Assembly (NCBI RefSeq): GCF_900156425.1
Contig: NZ_FTNO01000001.1
Location: 992,001-1,056,000 of the forward strand
Length of the DNA stretch: 64,000 nucleotides
Source of the DNA: Haladaptatus litoreus
GTDB lineage: Archaea > Halobacteriota > Halobacteria > Halobacteriales > Haladaptataceae
Reading direction: 5' to 3'
In this document: positions 1 through 8,204 of the stretch, piece by piece
Layout of the letters: each line of letters starts with the position of its first letter
Position numbering within the stretch: the stretch's first letter is position 1
The notes under the pieces: model-generated
The model's database searches: none
The model's input: the letters and a program-made list of their open reading frames with translations, nothing else
What the model was told of the DNA's origin: nothing
Made by a program: the position numbers and the translations under genes

Positions 1-327
1 AGTAGGTCATGCCGCCGACTTCCGCCTCTGCGACCGTCACTTCTCGACCCTGCTCCGTCTTCGTCGATGCTTCCGGGAAGAATCCCTTGACGTATCCCTC
101 ATCGTCGATTTTGATGGGAATCTGGGGCATACCACGTGGAGCGGGGCCTGCGGTGTTCTCCATCCCCATGAATTGCGTGATACCACCGCCTTCACCGGAT
201 GGGGCCGTCGTCGACTTGAGCGAGGCGGCTCCCGCGGTTCCAACACTGGCGAGCGTCGCGCTTCCGACGACGCCTTTGACGAATCGACGGCGACCTGTGC
301 TCTCTGGATATTTGTCGTCTCCTGCCA
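1..327 (-). CDS. petA: Rieske iron-sulfur protein of the cytochrome bc complex, N-terminal part
   Basis: The window edge cuts this gene, leaving about 109 N-terminal residues. A twin-arginine stretch (GRRRFVKGVV) and a small hydrophobic Ala/Gly segment form a Tat signal/anchor, as in Rieske proteins that are folded with their 2Fe-2S cluster before export. The following stretch, with ITQFMGMENTAGPAPRGMPQ and VTVAEAEVGGMTY, resembles the haloarchaeal Rieske N-terminus as I remember it. The cluster-binding Cys/His boxes lie off-window, so the call rests on the N-terminus and on the halocyanin and small membrane genes next to it. The start lies 4 bp beyond the stop of the next gene upstream, so the genes are co-transcribed. 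A generic Tat-exported subunit is the alternative. Confidence 0.72.
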
Positions 328-331
328 TAGT

Positions 332-718
332 TTATCGTTTGTAGTAGGGGTACACTGCTCGTTTGAACTGGTCCCATGCGTCTCCGAACGACTCGGTTCC
401 GTACTGCTCTTCCTCACGCACGTAGAGGTCTTCCCACTTCCGACGACGCTTTTTGACGATCATCACGTCGGGGAGGAACTCCTTACGATACAGCATGAGG
501 ATGAACGCGAGGTCGATGAAAATGACGGCGAGAACGCCACCGAGGTACATGTTACCGAGTTCGGACAGCCCCCATCCGTTGAGAAGACCGTAGGTGAACA
601 AGCCGACGAACACCACTTCGATAATCGTTAACAGGACGATTGCGATGGCGGCCGTCGTGCTTTCTCGCGCCGGTTCGTATCGGTGTATGTCGCCGTATGT
701 GCTTCCTGACGAGGACAT
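332..718 (-). CDS. small two-TM protein of the cytochrome bc locus (DUF7318-like)
   Basis: A 128-residue protein with two predicted membrane helices (about residues 22-45 and 58-77) followed by a charged cytoplasmic tail containing KKRRRKWEDLYVREEEQYG and ending AVYPYYKR. It contains no cofactor-binding residues I recognise. It is packed directly between the halocyanin gene (next base upstream) and the Rieske gene, so it is probably an accessory or assembly subunit of the haloarchaeal bc complex. The DUF7318 label is from memory of equivalent loci and was not checked. Confidence 0.8.
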   Translation of the reverse strand: MSSSGSTYGDIHRYEPARESTTAAIAIVLLTIIEVVFVGLFTYGLLNGWGLSELGNMYLGGVLAVIFIDLAFILMLYRKEFLPDVMIVKKRRRKWEDLYVREEEQYGTESFGDAWDQFKRAVYPYYKR

Positions 719-1411
719 CTATCTGTTCCCTCCGCTGGTGTGTGGGGATTCGCCGTACTTCAGGAAGAAGAACGTAAAGATGAGCGACATTATCATCATC
801 AGAATCGTCGCGATTCCAACGTAGTGCGCCTGAAACGGCACGCCCATGTGTTCCGGGTCGGCTTCCGCAGAGCCACCGCCACCGCCGCCGCCGCCACCAC
901 TACCGACCGTGATAGTGCCGGTCATGCCTGCGGTTTCGTGCGGAATACAGACGTACTCGTAGGAGCCTTCGGTGTCGAAGGTGTGACTGTACGTGTGCCC
1001 CGTGTCGAACGTCTCTCCTTCGCTGCCGCTTCCTTCCCAACCGGCCCCGTCGGGTTGGCTCGTCGGAATCACGTTGTGTGTATTGGATTCCCACACCCAC
1101 TCGACGGTAGTGCCGGGTGAAATCTGGAGGTCGGCCGGTTCGAAGACGAGTTCGCCGCCGGGGCCGACGACGACCGTCTCCGTTCCGCCGCCACCGCCGC
1201 CGCCTCCTTCTGATTGGTTCCCGCTAGACTGATTTCCATTTGACTGGTTGCCACCGCCTGACGTCGTCGTCTGAGTGCCGCCAGTCCCGTTGCCGCCGGA
1301 CTGGTTGCCACCTCCAGACGTCGTCGTCTGCTGCGCACCAGCGGGTGCCGCCGCCGCGGCAGTTCCGCCAGCAACGCCGCTGGCCGCCAGTAGAAATTCC
1401 CGCCTCTTCAT
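719..1411 (-). CDS. halocyanin-type blue copper protein with C-terminal membrane anchor
   Basis: A 230-residue exported electron carrier, probably accepting electrons from the bc complex on the outer face of the membrane. The Tat signal MKRREFLLAASG is followed by a low-complexity linker rich in Gly, Asn, Gln, Ser and Thr (about residues 26-75). The plastocyanin fold comes next, with copper ligands visible as His in ESNTHNVIP and Cys-His-Met in YVCIPHETAGM. A Gly run and one C-terminal TM helix (about 194-216) tether the domain. A tether on both the N-terminal linker and C-terminal helix is longer than a minimal halocyanin. The stop abuts the start of the downstream two-TM gene. Confidence 0.9.
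   Translation of the reverse strand: MKRREFLLAASGVAGGTAAAAAPAGAQQTTTSGGGNQSGGNGTGGTQTTTSGGGNQSNGNQSSGNQSEGGGGGGGGTETVVVGPGGELVFEPADLQISPGTTVEWVWESNTHNVIPTSQPDGAGWEGSGSEGETFDTGHTYSHTFDTEGSYEYVCIPHETAGMTGTITVGSGGGGGGGGGSAEADPEHMGVPFQAHYVGIATILMMIMSLIFTFFFLKYGESPHTSGGNR
1242..1330. repeat. imperfect direct repeat encoding the halocyanin linker
   Basis: Two 32-bp units at 1242-1273 and 1299-1330 differ at about three bases and lie 57 bp (19 codons) apart. Both read GACTGGTTGCCACC followed by ACGTCGTCGTCTG. They encode the Thr-Thr-Thr-Ser-Gly-Gly-Gly-Asn-Gln-Ser modules of the linker. The in-frame spacing suggests linker growth by slippage or unequal exchange. Confidence 0.8.
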
Positions 1412-1499
1412 ACATGTGTTGGTCAGGATGGGACTTGCTTAAAGCCACCGATGCCCCGGGAGTGCCAACATCGACAGTTTGGGAACCGCTCCCGCCGGT

Positions 1500-2288
1500 T
1501 CAGTTGTCTCGTTCCTCTTCGTCTTCCCGAAGAAAGTCGGGTCGATACTCGGAGCCAACGCCAGCGGAACGCAGGCGATTTCGGTACTCTTCCGACCGGA
1601 ATCTGTCGGAAAGTCGGGCGTTCGCTACGATGAGCAGGACGAAAAATCCGAAGACGAAAAACCCACCGCCGACGAGTGCCAGCAGGGGTGCACCGTCTCG
1701 GATACTTTCCGAAACGCTAACGATTCCGAAGTACACGAGGAACCACGCAATCATCATCCCGAATCCGGCGACGACGTGGATGGCCGCAATCGCCTGCATC
1801 AACTTGTTGCCGAGTTCGCCGCTCCCTTCCGGTACCTCGTCGGGGTGGGGTAGTTGCTCACCTTCCGGCATCTCCGGCACGTCGTACTCTTCCATCGACG
1901 CCAGTGCCACCGTGGGTTTCACGTCGCGGAGGACGGTTCCGCGTCCTTCGACGCTTCCGTCGGGATAGACCACGGCGTAGCCTTCGTCCGAATAGGCGAC
2001 CAACAGTGGTTCGCCCTCGTGCGAGGTTCGCTCGATGACAGCGAACACGTCCCGAATTGCGACGCGATGTTTCAGGTCGGCCTCCACCCGGTCTAACAGT
2101 TTCCTGCCCGTAATCCACGTGTCCGGGTCGAACGCCGCCTCCCACTCTTCGAGCGACATCTCCGCCATATCTTCCGGGCCGAAATCCTCGAAATCGTACT
2201 TCTCATCGACCTCGCGGCGAAGTTCCTCGCGGGATTCCTCTGGCGCGTCTTCCCCTGCGCCTTGCGTCCCACTGTCGGAGTCAGCCAT
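1500..2288 (-). CDS. two-TM protein of the cytochrome bc locus (DUF7319-like)
   Basis: A 262-residue protein with an acidic soluble N-terminal domain of about 140 residues, two TM helices (about 143-168 and 184-206) and a charged C-terminal tail. The N-terminal domain contains EEWEAAFDPDTWITGRKLLD and a beta-rich stretch (LLVAYSDEGYAVVYPDGSV). No catalytic motif is recognised. It lies upstream of the halocyanin gene on the same strand across an 88-bp gap and diverges from the 161-residue membrane protein, so it probably belongs to the bc-complex neighbourhood as an accessory factor. The family name is from memory. Confidence 0.78.
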   Translation of the reverse strand: MADSDSGTQGAGEDAPEESREELRREVDEKYDFEDFGPEDMAEMSLEEWEAAFDPDTWITGRKLLDRVEADLKHRVAIRDVFAVIERTSHEGEPLLVAYSDEGYAVVYPDGSVEGRGTVLRDVKPTVALASMEEYDVPEMPEGEQLPHPDEVPEGSGELGNKLMQAIAAIHVVAGFGMMIAWFLVYFGIVSVSESIRDGAPLLALVGGGFFVFGFFVLLIVANARLSDRFRSEEYRNRLRSAGVGSEYRPDFLREDEEERDN

Positions 2289-2377
2289 TGTTCGGACGTT
2301 ACGCTTCGACGGCTAAACATCTTCTGTCCTGACCGACGTTTCGGACGGTTTAACGCGCCCCAGTCTAACCACCGACT

Positions 2378-2863
2378 ATGGTAAGCGACGCGGCGATTGC
2401 ATCGGTGGTCGCGCTAGTCGTGACGGCGAGTTTTCCCTTCTACCTCTACGGAGCGTGGATAATCATCGAAGCCGAAACGGTGACGTGGGACGTTCTCACG
2501 CATCATCTGAAATTCATCGTCACCGGTCTCCTGCTGACGACGATTCCCGCGGTGGTATGGATGATTCCGCGATTCGAGCGCCAGTTCGGCGGCCTCGCGG
2601 CGGTTCACGCCTTCCTCGGACTGCAAGCCTACGCGATGCTAATTCTCGCGCTTACGGGTATCGTCAGAATCTTTCAGGTCAAGCGCGCCCACGATTTGTA
2701 CGGCACGCCGAATCCCGACATGGACATCAGCGAACTCCACGAAAACATGGATTCGTGGCGGTGGCGGCTTCGCGCCGGTGTCGCGGGCTACATCGTTTTC
2801 TGGCTTCTGACGTGGGTGCTCGGCATGGCCCGGTTCCTCATCCTCCACACCGACTACTTCTAA
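2378..2863 (+). CDS. four-TM protein beside the cytochrome bc locus (DUF7321-like)
   Basis: A 161-residue protein with about four membrane helices (residues 5-27, 43-64, 75-98 and 131-158). His residues sit within or near helices 2, 3 and 4 (HHLKF, AVHAF, ILHTDYF), a pattern compatible with haem or quinone contact although no defined motif is present. It is transcribed divergently from the 262-residue protein; the roughly 90-bp gap between them must hold both promoters. Function is unknown; a respiratory accessory role is inferred only from position. Confidence 0.75.
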   Translation: MVSDAAIASVVALVVTASFPFYLYGAWIIIEAETVTWDVLTHHLKFIVTGLLLTTIPAVVWMIPRFERQFGGLAAVHAFLGLQAYAMLILALTGIVRIFQVKRAHDLYGTPNPDMDISELHENMDSWRWRLRAGVAGYIVFWLLTWVLGMARFLILHTDYF

Positions 2864-2905
2864 GTCGATTTTCGGTTCCCGAATTTCGAGATTTCAATAT
2901 AAATT

Positions 2906-3454
2906 TCACGACCGGTATCGAGCAGGCATCGAAAGCCCCCATTCTTCGGCCGTCTCCGCGACGACTCCCTTGGCCGTATAGATGTCCGGCTTGTAGAACA
3001 GTTCGTGTTCCACGTCGTATTCGTTCCGGAGATGTTCCCGGACGCGGTCAACGTCGTGTTTTGCGAAGTAGTTGGGCGTGTAAACGACAATCATGTAGTC
3101 GTCGTAGGGCAATTCCTCGTAACCGAACGTGGTCATGGCCTTGACGGCCCAAATCACGCCCTCGCTCGCGTCATCGAGGATTTCGGGCCACAGTTCTTCG
3201 ATAGTTTCCGCCGAGCCGGTGAGTTGCCACTTTCCAATCGTTTTCTCCTGTTCGAGTGCTTCGCGGTCGATTTCTCGAACGGCGTCTTCGTCCACGGGCG
3301 GAAGGTCATCGGCTGTCACGTCTTCCGGGCGAGTTACGTCGTGTTCGGTGAAATAGCCATCACCACCGATTCGTGGGCTGTCGCTTACGTCCCGGCTCCG
3401 CAACCAGTACGTGCCTTCCTCCGTGATTTCGGTCGGGGACTTCTGAGTGGACAT
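2906..3454 (-). CDS. Bles03/DUF1917-like protein (putative phosphothreonine lyase-domain)
   Basis: A 182-residue soluble protein. Start chosen at MSTQKS because the 11 extra upstream residues (MLYSKLIRNTD) are unlike haloarchaeal protein. The core GTYWLRSRDV, GKWQLTGS, VIWAVKAMTTFGYEELPYDDYMI, and VVYTPNYFAKHDVDRVREHL matches, from memory, haloarchaeal proteins annotated as DUF1917 or phosphothreonine-lyase domain proteins, which have an eIF4E-like fold. The TGKWQL/E-to-K pattern resembles the fold's ligand-binding Trp region. No substrate is known. It converges on the 161-residue membrane gene, with a 42-bp gap. Confidence 0.65.
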   Translation of the reverse strand: MSTQKSPTEITEEGTYWLRSRDVSDSPRIGGDGYFTEHDVTRPEDVTADDLPPVDEDAVREIDREALEQEKTIGKWQLTGSAETIEELWPEILDDASEGVIWAVKAMTTFGYEELPYDDYMIVVYTPNYFAKHDVDRVREHLRNEYDVEHELFYKPDIYTAKGVVAETAEEWGLSMPARYRS

Positions 3455-3529
3455 GTCTGTATTTCTGATTAATTTCGAATAAAGCAAATCCGTGAGCCGA
3501 AAGTGAAATCGACGAACGATTACCGAGTT

Positions 3530-4216
3530 CTATCCCCACGCCTCACCGCTGGCGAGGTCTACGTCGTTGTCGAGCTTCGAGGACGGACAGATGTCTTGCA
3601 GCACACAGTCATCACAATCAGGGTTCCGGGCCGTACAGGTTGCCCGTCCGTGGCTGATGAACAGATGGGTCAGCCACTGCCAGTCCTCCTCGTCTACGAA
3701 CGTCATCAGGTCGGTTTCGATTTTCTGCGGCGTCTTTTCCTCCGTCAATCCCAATCGCCGCGACAGTCGCTGGACGTGTGTATCGACCACGATTCCCTCG
3801 ACCACGTCGTGGCCGTGCTGAAGCACCACGTTGGCCGTTTTCCGCCCTACGCCTGTCAAATCGGTGAGTTCGCTCATTGTGTCCGGCACCTCGCCGTCGT
3901 GTTCCTCGATGATGGTCTGGCAGGCGCTGTTTATCCACTTCGCCTTGTTGTTGTAGTAGGTGATCGAGTTCAAATCCTCGGCGAGTTCGTCCACGTCCGC
4001 GTTCGCAAAGTCAGACACCGACTGGTACTTTTCGAACAGGTGTTCCGTCTCCTTGTTCACGCGCTCGTCGGTACACTGGGCCGAGAGCATGACCGCGATG
4101 AGCAGTTCGTGGCGCGTCGAGAAGTTCAGTGAAATCGTCGCGTTCGGATATTCGTCGTAGAGTCGCTCCAGAATCTCCGCTAACTGTTCTTCCCGCGTGT
4201 CGAGTTGGACGCCCAT
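3530..4216 (-). CDS. nth: endonuclease III, base-excision DNA glycosylase/AP lyase
   Basis: A 228-residue enzyme that removes oxidised pyrimidines and nicks abasic sites. Visible features in order: the helical core LLIAVMLSAQCTDERVN, the helix-hairpin-helix LTGVGRKTANVVL with its catalytic Lys, the catalytic Asp in VVDTHVQRLSRRLGL, and the C-terminal 4Fe-4S loop CTARNPDCDDCVLQDIC with Cys-x6-Cys-x2-Cys-x5-Cys spacing. Start set at MGVQLDTREEQ, which matches the usual family N-terminus; an upstream in-frame Met adds 47 basic residues that look non-coding. It stands alone, facing a repeat-bearing gap. Confidence 0.95.
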   Translation of the reverse strand: MGVQLDTREEQLAEILERLYDEYPNATISLNFSTRHELLIAVMLSAQCTDERVNKETEHLFEKYQSVSDFANADVDELAEDLNSITYYNNKAKWINSACQTIIEEHDGEVPDTMSELTDLTGVGRKTANVVLQHGHDVVEGIVVDTHVQRLSRRLGLTEEKTPQKIETDLMTFVDEEDWQWLTHLFISHGRATCTARNPDCDDCVLQDICPSSKLDNDVDLASGEAWG

Positions 4217-4353
4217 GCGATGTGGTTGGCGGGACGGGGTTTCAGTAATTCGATGTTTGTGTGGACGACGAAGGTACAACTGTGGTGTTCGTCGGGTTTC
4301 GGGTTTTACGAGAGTGAGAAAGCAACTGACGATGGAGACGAGTCGTTTGCAAA

Positions 4354-4648
4354 TCACGACTACAAAGGACGCCCTCGCTCATCACTCGCTCGTTCTTCGC
4401 TTCGCCCGTTGCCACCAGGCCGCCGGGGCCGGGCGCGCCCAGCGCGCCCGGTCAAGCCTAATTAGGTCTGCCGCTTTTTCGGAAACTCGTCTTCCGACAC
4501 GCGACGGCAAGCCACTCGGTCACTTGGCGGGGCCGAGGCAACCGCCCTCGGCCCGCCTGCTGTCTTGGTGGCAACGGGCGAGCGAGAAAGGAACGAGTGG
4601 CGAAGCCACGAGTGACTGCCCGAGCGAGGGCGTGGCGTACAGTCGTGA
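4354..4648. repeat. hairpin-rich intergenic element with inverted ends (copy 1)
   Basis: This gene-free 608-bp gap (4217-4824) holds a large imperfect inverted repeat. Outer ends are TCACGACT (4354-4361) and AGTCGTGA (4641-4648). Inside are CGCCCTCGCTC (4370-4380) with its complement at 4622-4632, and CGCCCGTTGCCACCA (4403-4417) with its perfect complement at 4566-4580. A 10-bp-stem hairpin sits at 4429-4451 and a small GTGGC/GCCAC hairpin at 4597-4609. No plausible haloarchaeal protein is encoded. The same terminal motif recurs in other gaps of this window. Confidence 0.75.
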
Positions 4649-4824
4649 CTTCTAGAGTCATCGCAGTACCAAAGTCAGCATCTCGAAGTCGTGACTTCTG
4701 CGGTCGCAGTCGCTCAAGTTCCACCAAGCACAGCAGTCACAACCGCTTTTTGAACACCAAACTACGTCTATTCCCCTTACCGTATTCCAGAGAGTTTAAA
4801 CGCCCGTCACACACCCATCGACGT

Positions 4825-5799
4825 ATGAAAGCGACCGCGAAGGCCCACCCGATTCAGGGACTCGTCAAGTACCACGGAATGCGCGACGAGGAACAACGAT
4901 ACCCGTACCACGACAGCATCAGCGTCTGTACCGCCCCGAGCCACACGAAGACGACCGTCGAGTTCGACGATTCGCTCGATTCCGACACCTTCGTCGTTGA
5001 AGGCGAGGAACTGACGGGGCGCAAAGCAGACCGCGTCAGAACGGTAGTCTCGCGTGTGCGTGAACTCGCGGGCATCGACACTCGCGTTCGCCTCGAAAGC
5101 GAGAACAGTTTCCCGTCGAACGTCGGCCTCGGTTCCTCTTCGTCCGGGTTCGCCGCCGCCGCGATGGCTTGCGCGGAAGCCGCGGGACTCGACCTCTCGC
5201 GCCCCGACATTTCGACTATCGCGCGCCTCGGGTCGTCCTCCGCGGCGCGCGCCGTGACGGGTGGTTTTTCCGACCTCCACATGGGGCTGAACGACGAGGA
5301 CTGCCGTTCCGAACGCCTCGAATCGCCGCTCGAAGACGACGTGCGAATCATCGCCGGATTAGTTCCGGCGTACAAGGAAACCGAGGAAGCCCACCGCGAG
5401 GCCGCCGACAGCCACATGTTCGAGGCTCGACTCGCACACATCCATGACCAACTCGTGGAGATGCGGGATGCCTTGCGCGAGGGCGACTTCGACCGTGTCT
5501 TCGAAACCGCGGAACACGACTCGCTTTCGCTCGCCGCGACGACGATGACCGGGCCTGCGGGATGGGTGTACTGGAAGCCCGAAACCATCAAAATCTTCAA
5601 CGAGGTTCGAAGACTGCGGGAGAAAGAGGACGTTCCGGTCTACTTCTCCACCGACACGGGCGCGAGCGTCTACGTCAACACGACGGCGGAACACGAGGAG
5701 TACGTGGAGGAAGTCATCGCCGACTGCGGCGTCGAAACCATGCGCTGGAAGGTCGGCGGCCCTGCCGAAATCCTCCATGAAAGCGAAGCCCTGTTCTGA
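4825..5799 (+). CDS. mvaD: phosphomevalonate/diphosphomevalonate decarboxylase (GHMP family)
   Basis: A 324-residue GHMP-fold enzyme acting late in the mevalonate pathway to produce isopentenyl phosphate or diphosphate for archaeal lipids. Seen: the N-terminal substrate region AHPIQGLVKYHGMRD, the ATP-binding glycine-rich loop FPSNVGLGSSSSGFAAAAMA (about 93-112), SSSAARAVTGGFSDL with the expected Ser/Arg, and the C-terminal VPVYFSTDTGASVYV loop. In Haloferax the close homologue was shown to prefer phosphomevalonate. Start at MKATAKAHP, the family N-terminus; the reading frame runs open upstream through the repeat gap, but that extension is arginine-rich and non-haloarchaeal in composition. 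A TATA-like run (GAGTTTAAAC, about 4791-4800) lies about 25 bp ahead, so the mRNA is probably nearly leaderless. Confidence 0.92.
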   Translation: MKATAKAHPIQGLVKYHGMRDEEQRYPYHDSISVCTAPSHTKTTVEFDDSLDSDTFVVEGEELTGRKADRVRTVVSRVRELAGIDTRVRLESENSFPSNVGLGSSSSGFAAAAMACAEAAGLDLSRPDISTIARLGSSSAARAVTGGFSDLHMGLNDEDCRSERLESPLEDDVRIIAGLVPAYKETEEAHREAADSHMFEARLAHIHDQLVEMRDALREGDFDRVFETAEHDSLSLAATTMTGPAGWVYWKPETIKIFNEVRRLREKEDVPVYFSTDTGASVYVNTTAEHEEYVEEVIADCGVETMRWKVGGPAEILHESEALF

Positions 5800-5865
5800 A
5801 GACGAACGCGAACCCCTGTTCTAGCGGGGAGTACGCCTTTAGCCCTCCTGTTCCTATTCTCTCCT

Positions 5866-6990
5866 ATGCAGGTTGCTGTCCTCGGCGCTGGCTACGCTGG
5901 TCTTACCCTCGCCAGAAAACTCGAACGCTCCCTTCCGGACGACGCGAACCTCGTCGTCGTCGAGCAGACCGGCGAGCATCTGGTGCAACACGAACTCCAC
6001 CGCGTCATCCGCAGACCGTCGCTGGCGGACGACATCTCGATACCCTTAAAAGACGTTCTCGACTGCGAAATTCGAGAGGAAAGAGTCGAATCCATCGACC
6101 CGGACGAAAACAGGGTCGTGTTTGAGGATTCGGAACTCGAATACGATTACGCCGGGGTCTGTCTCGGCGCGGAAACCGCCTTCTACGACCTGCCGGGCGT
6201 GGAAGAGCACGCAACTCCCCTAAAGCGATTACACCACGCGGAGACGATTCGGGAGGAGTTTTTCGCCAACGAGGGCGGCCGCGTCGTCGTCGGCGGTGCC
6301 GGACTCTCGGGCGTGCAAGTCGCGGGCGAACTCGCCGCACTCGCCCGCGAGGAGGAGGTGGGGGCGGAAATCGTGCTTCTTGAGCAGTTCGACACCGTCG
6401 CGCCTTCGTTCCCCGCCAATTTCCAGCAGGCAGTCCAAAAAGAACTGGACAAGCTCGATGTGGAGATTCGAACCGGAACCGCCGTCGAGCGCGCGGATGA
6501 CACGGAAATCACGCTGGCAAACGGAACCGCGCTTCCCTACGACCAGTTCATCTGGACGGGCGGTATTCGCGGCCCGGATGCACTCGGTGGTGACCGACCG
6601 CAGGTCGATAGCACGCTCCGACTCGGCGACGGAACCTTCGTCGTCGGCGATGCCGGAAAAGTCGTGGACGCCGAAGGGGAAGCGGTTCCGGCGAGTGCCC
6701 AATCCGCAATTCGGGAAGCCAGAGTCGTCGCAACGAATATCGCGCGACTGGTAGGAGACACGAGCGACGGCGGCGGTGACGTGTTCGACCCGCGACTCGA
6801 CCAGTTTTCGTTCAATTCGCCGGGGTGGCTGGTTTCTGTCGGGGACGGTGCGGTTGCTCAGGTCGGCCCGACGGTGGTGACTGGCAAACCAGCGAAAGCA
6901 CTGAAAACGACGGTCGGCGCGGGCTATCTGTACTCAGTCGGTGCTGTCCGGAATGCGGTGGATTTGCTCGGAGAAGAGTTGGGTGATTAG
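5866..6990 (+). CDS. NDH-2-like NAD(P)H:quinone oxidoreductase (FAD)
   Basis: A 374-residue two-dinucleotide-domain flavoprotein. The FAD Rossmann motif is VAVLGAGYAGLTLARKL (3-19), the NAD(P) motif is VVVGGAGLSGVQVAGELA (about 140-157), and the second FAD contact is TFVVGDAGKVVDAEGE near residue 260. There is no CxxC redox pair, which argues for a type II NADH dehydrogenase-like enzyme feeding quinone rather than a disulfide reductase. It follows mvaD by 66 bp and converges with a small membrane protein gene, overlapping it by 4 bp. A related enzyme is encoded at 39473-40636. Confidence 0.87.
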   Translation: MQVAVLGAGYAGLTLARKLERSLPDDANLVVVEQTGEHLVQHELHRVIRRPSLADDISIPLKDVLDCEIREERVESIDPDENRVVFEDSELEYDYAGVCLGAETAFYDLPGVEEHATPLKRLHHAETIREEFFANEGGRVVVGGAGLSGVQVAGELAALAREEEVGAEIVLLEQFDTVAPSFPANFQQAVQKELDKLDVEIRTGTAVERADDTEITLANGTALPYDQFIWTGGIRGPDALGGDRPQVDSTLRLGDGTFVVGDAGKVVDAEGEAVPASAQSAIREARVVATNIARLVGDTSDGGGDVFDPRLDQFSFNSPGWLVSVGDGAVAQVGPTVVTGKPAKALKTTVGAGYLYSVGAVRNAVDLLGEELGD

Positions 6991-7343
6991 ATGCCCGGAA
7001 TGCCGAGTGCTTCGAACGTCAATACGTCCATGATGGCCAGCGCGTAGGTGATGGCGACGACCGAGAGCCAACCGATGAGTGCGATGCCGATGGCGTTGCC
7101 CCATCCGCCGGGATAGCGGAAGTTGATGACCCAAATCCACGCGACGAGGACGACTATCCAGCCGAACAGCCAACCGAGGAGGAACGCGACGATGACGCCG
7201 ACTATCGACCCGACGATGGCCGTGATGAGCGCGTATCCGTAGTCGTCGGTTTCCGTCACGACTCGCGCACCGATGTAGATGCCGAGCGCGCCGATGAGCA
7301 GGCTCACGACGAACCCGACAACTGACCCAGTGAGGGATATCAT
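6987..7343 (-). CDS. small four-TM membrane protein, function unknown
   Basis: A 118-residue hydrophobic protein with about four helices (residues 5-26, 38-58, 60-74 and 81-112). Gly-rich helix-packing motifs are frequent (GFVVSLLIGALGIYIGARVV, GSIVGVIVAFLLGWLFGWIV). It is not recognised beyond a haloarchaeal small-membrane-protein pattern. Its 3' end overlaps the convergent flavoprotein gene by 4 bp. No partner gene is on its strand, so it is probably monocistronic. Confidence 0.75.
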   Translation of the reverse strand: MISLTGSVVGFVVSLLIGALGIYIGARVVTETDDYGYALITAIVGSIVGVIVAFLLGWLFGWIVVLVAWIWVINFRYPGGWGNAIGIALIGWLSVVAITYALAIMDVLTFEALGIPGI

Positions 7344-7441
7344 ACGAATCGTTCTACGGCGAACCTATTTTTATATGAACCGCTTGTCCCTCGGAAAGGT
7401 GCCCGTGGCCGAAAAGTATATTATGTATAAGTCCAGCAGTA

Positions 7442-7449
7442 GCTTTAAG
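7442..7449 (+). promoter_or_regulatory. TATA box of the zinc-ribbon mini-protein gene
   Basis: CTTTAAGG-like element in GCTTTAAGG about 25-32 bp upstream of the ATG at 7474. This distance fits a leaderless haloarchaeal transcript. A second AT run (AAAAGTATATTATGTATAA, about 7413-7430) lies further up and would give a 20-30 nt leader instead. Confidence 0.5.
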
Positions 7450-7473
7450 GTACTGGCCTATCCATGCCTCACC

Positions 7474-7689
7474 ATGGCACGCGAAAGCACACTTGACACG
7501 ATTCTGATGGGCGCGGTTGGCGTTGGTGCCGCCGCAGTAATCGGCACACGGGCAGTCAAATACTACCGAGAACGACAACGGCGTTCAGAGCCACATGTCG
7601 TCTGCACAGACTGTGGAGAAGCGATGCCGGTCGATGAGTTACTCGACCCGGTCGTCACCTGCGGCTGTGCGACGGTTCGAATGGAATAA
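7474..7689 (+). CDS. single-TM mini-protein with a Cys-rich C-terminus
   Basis: A 71-residue protein. The start at MARESTLD is preferred because an upstream in-frame extension overlaps the divergent membrane gene and has non-haloarchaeal composition, and because a TATA element sits at the right distance. An N-terminal Gly/Ala helix (about 10-28) is followed by a short ribbon with CTDCGEAM and TCGCATV, a plausible four-Cys zinc site. The function is unknown; haloarchaeal genomes encode many such zinc-finger mini-proteins. Confidence 0.72.
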   Translation: MARESTLDTILMGAVGVGAAAVIGTRAVKYYRERQRRSEPHVVCTDCGEAMPVDELLDPVVTCGCATVRME

Positions 7690-7739
7690 AGAAATCCGCG
7701 TGCCAGACGTTCATTTTCAACAAAACGAGCCGGGGAACG

Positions 7740-8096
7740 TTAGACGCGGCGAAGCGTACCGCGAAGTCCCCGCTCAGCTACTCCGATGAGGAGCAGGGCG
7801 AAGAGCGCGACGACGAGCCAGCGTCCCGTCTGGGAACTGACCGCTTCCGCGAACAGCCCCAGCAGGTCGAAACCGACGGCCTGGCCGAGTGCGAACAGCA
7901 ACAACACGAAGCCGATGACTGCGAGTCCCGACATCAAGCCGGTCTTCGCGAGCCAGTTCGACGAACTCTCGCTTTTGCGACGGTTGTTCTGCGCTTGTGG
8001 TTGCTGTTTCGCACCGCCCTGTCCAGCAGTTTCTTTCTGTGTGGTTCGTTGACTGCTGTCGTTACGGTCTCTATCGCCGTTTTGTGGTTGGGGCAT
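7740..8096 (-). CDS. two-TM membrane protein with polar N-terminal tail
   Basis: A 118-residue protein. The first 47 residues are disordered and rich in Gln, Asn, Arg, Ser and Lys (MPQPQNGDRDRNDSSQRT). Two TM helices follow (about 50-72 and 90-108), ending in a short basic tail GLRGTLRRV. No known domain is recognised. It converges on the zinc mini-protein gene and has about 110 bp to the next gene on the same strand upstream. The function is unknown. Confidence 0.7.
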   Translation of the reverse strand: MPQPQNGDRDRNDSSQRTTQKETAGQGGAKQQPQAQNNRRKSESSSNWLAKTGLMSGLAVIGFVLLLFALGQAVGFDLLGLFAEAVSSQTGRWLVVALFALLLIGVAERGLRGTLRRV

Positions 8097-8204
8097 AGTG
8101 AATCATCCCCGTCAAGGGAAAGAACACCCACGCCTAAAGTTATAGAGCAGTTAAACGGCGTGTTATGGGATGTCTATGGAGATTTACGGAAGTGCTATTC
8201 GAAT

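Noticed and set aside
4597..4824. Upstream extension of mvaD by 76 codons
   Set aside because: The extension lies in the repeat element, is Arg/Ser-rich, and the family N-terminus and TATA spacing fit ATG 4825.
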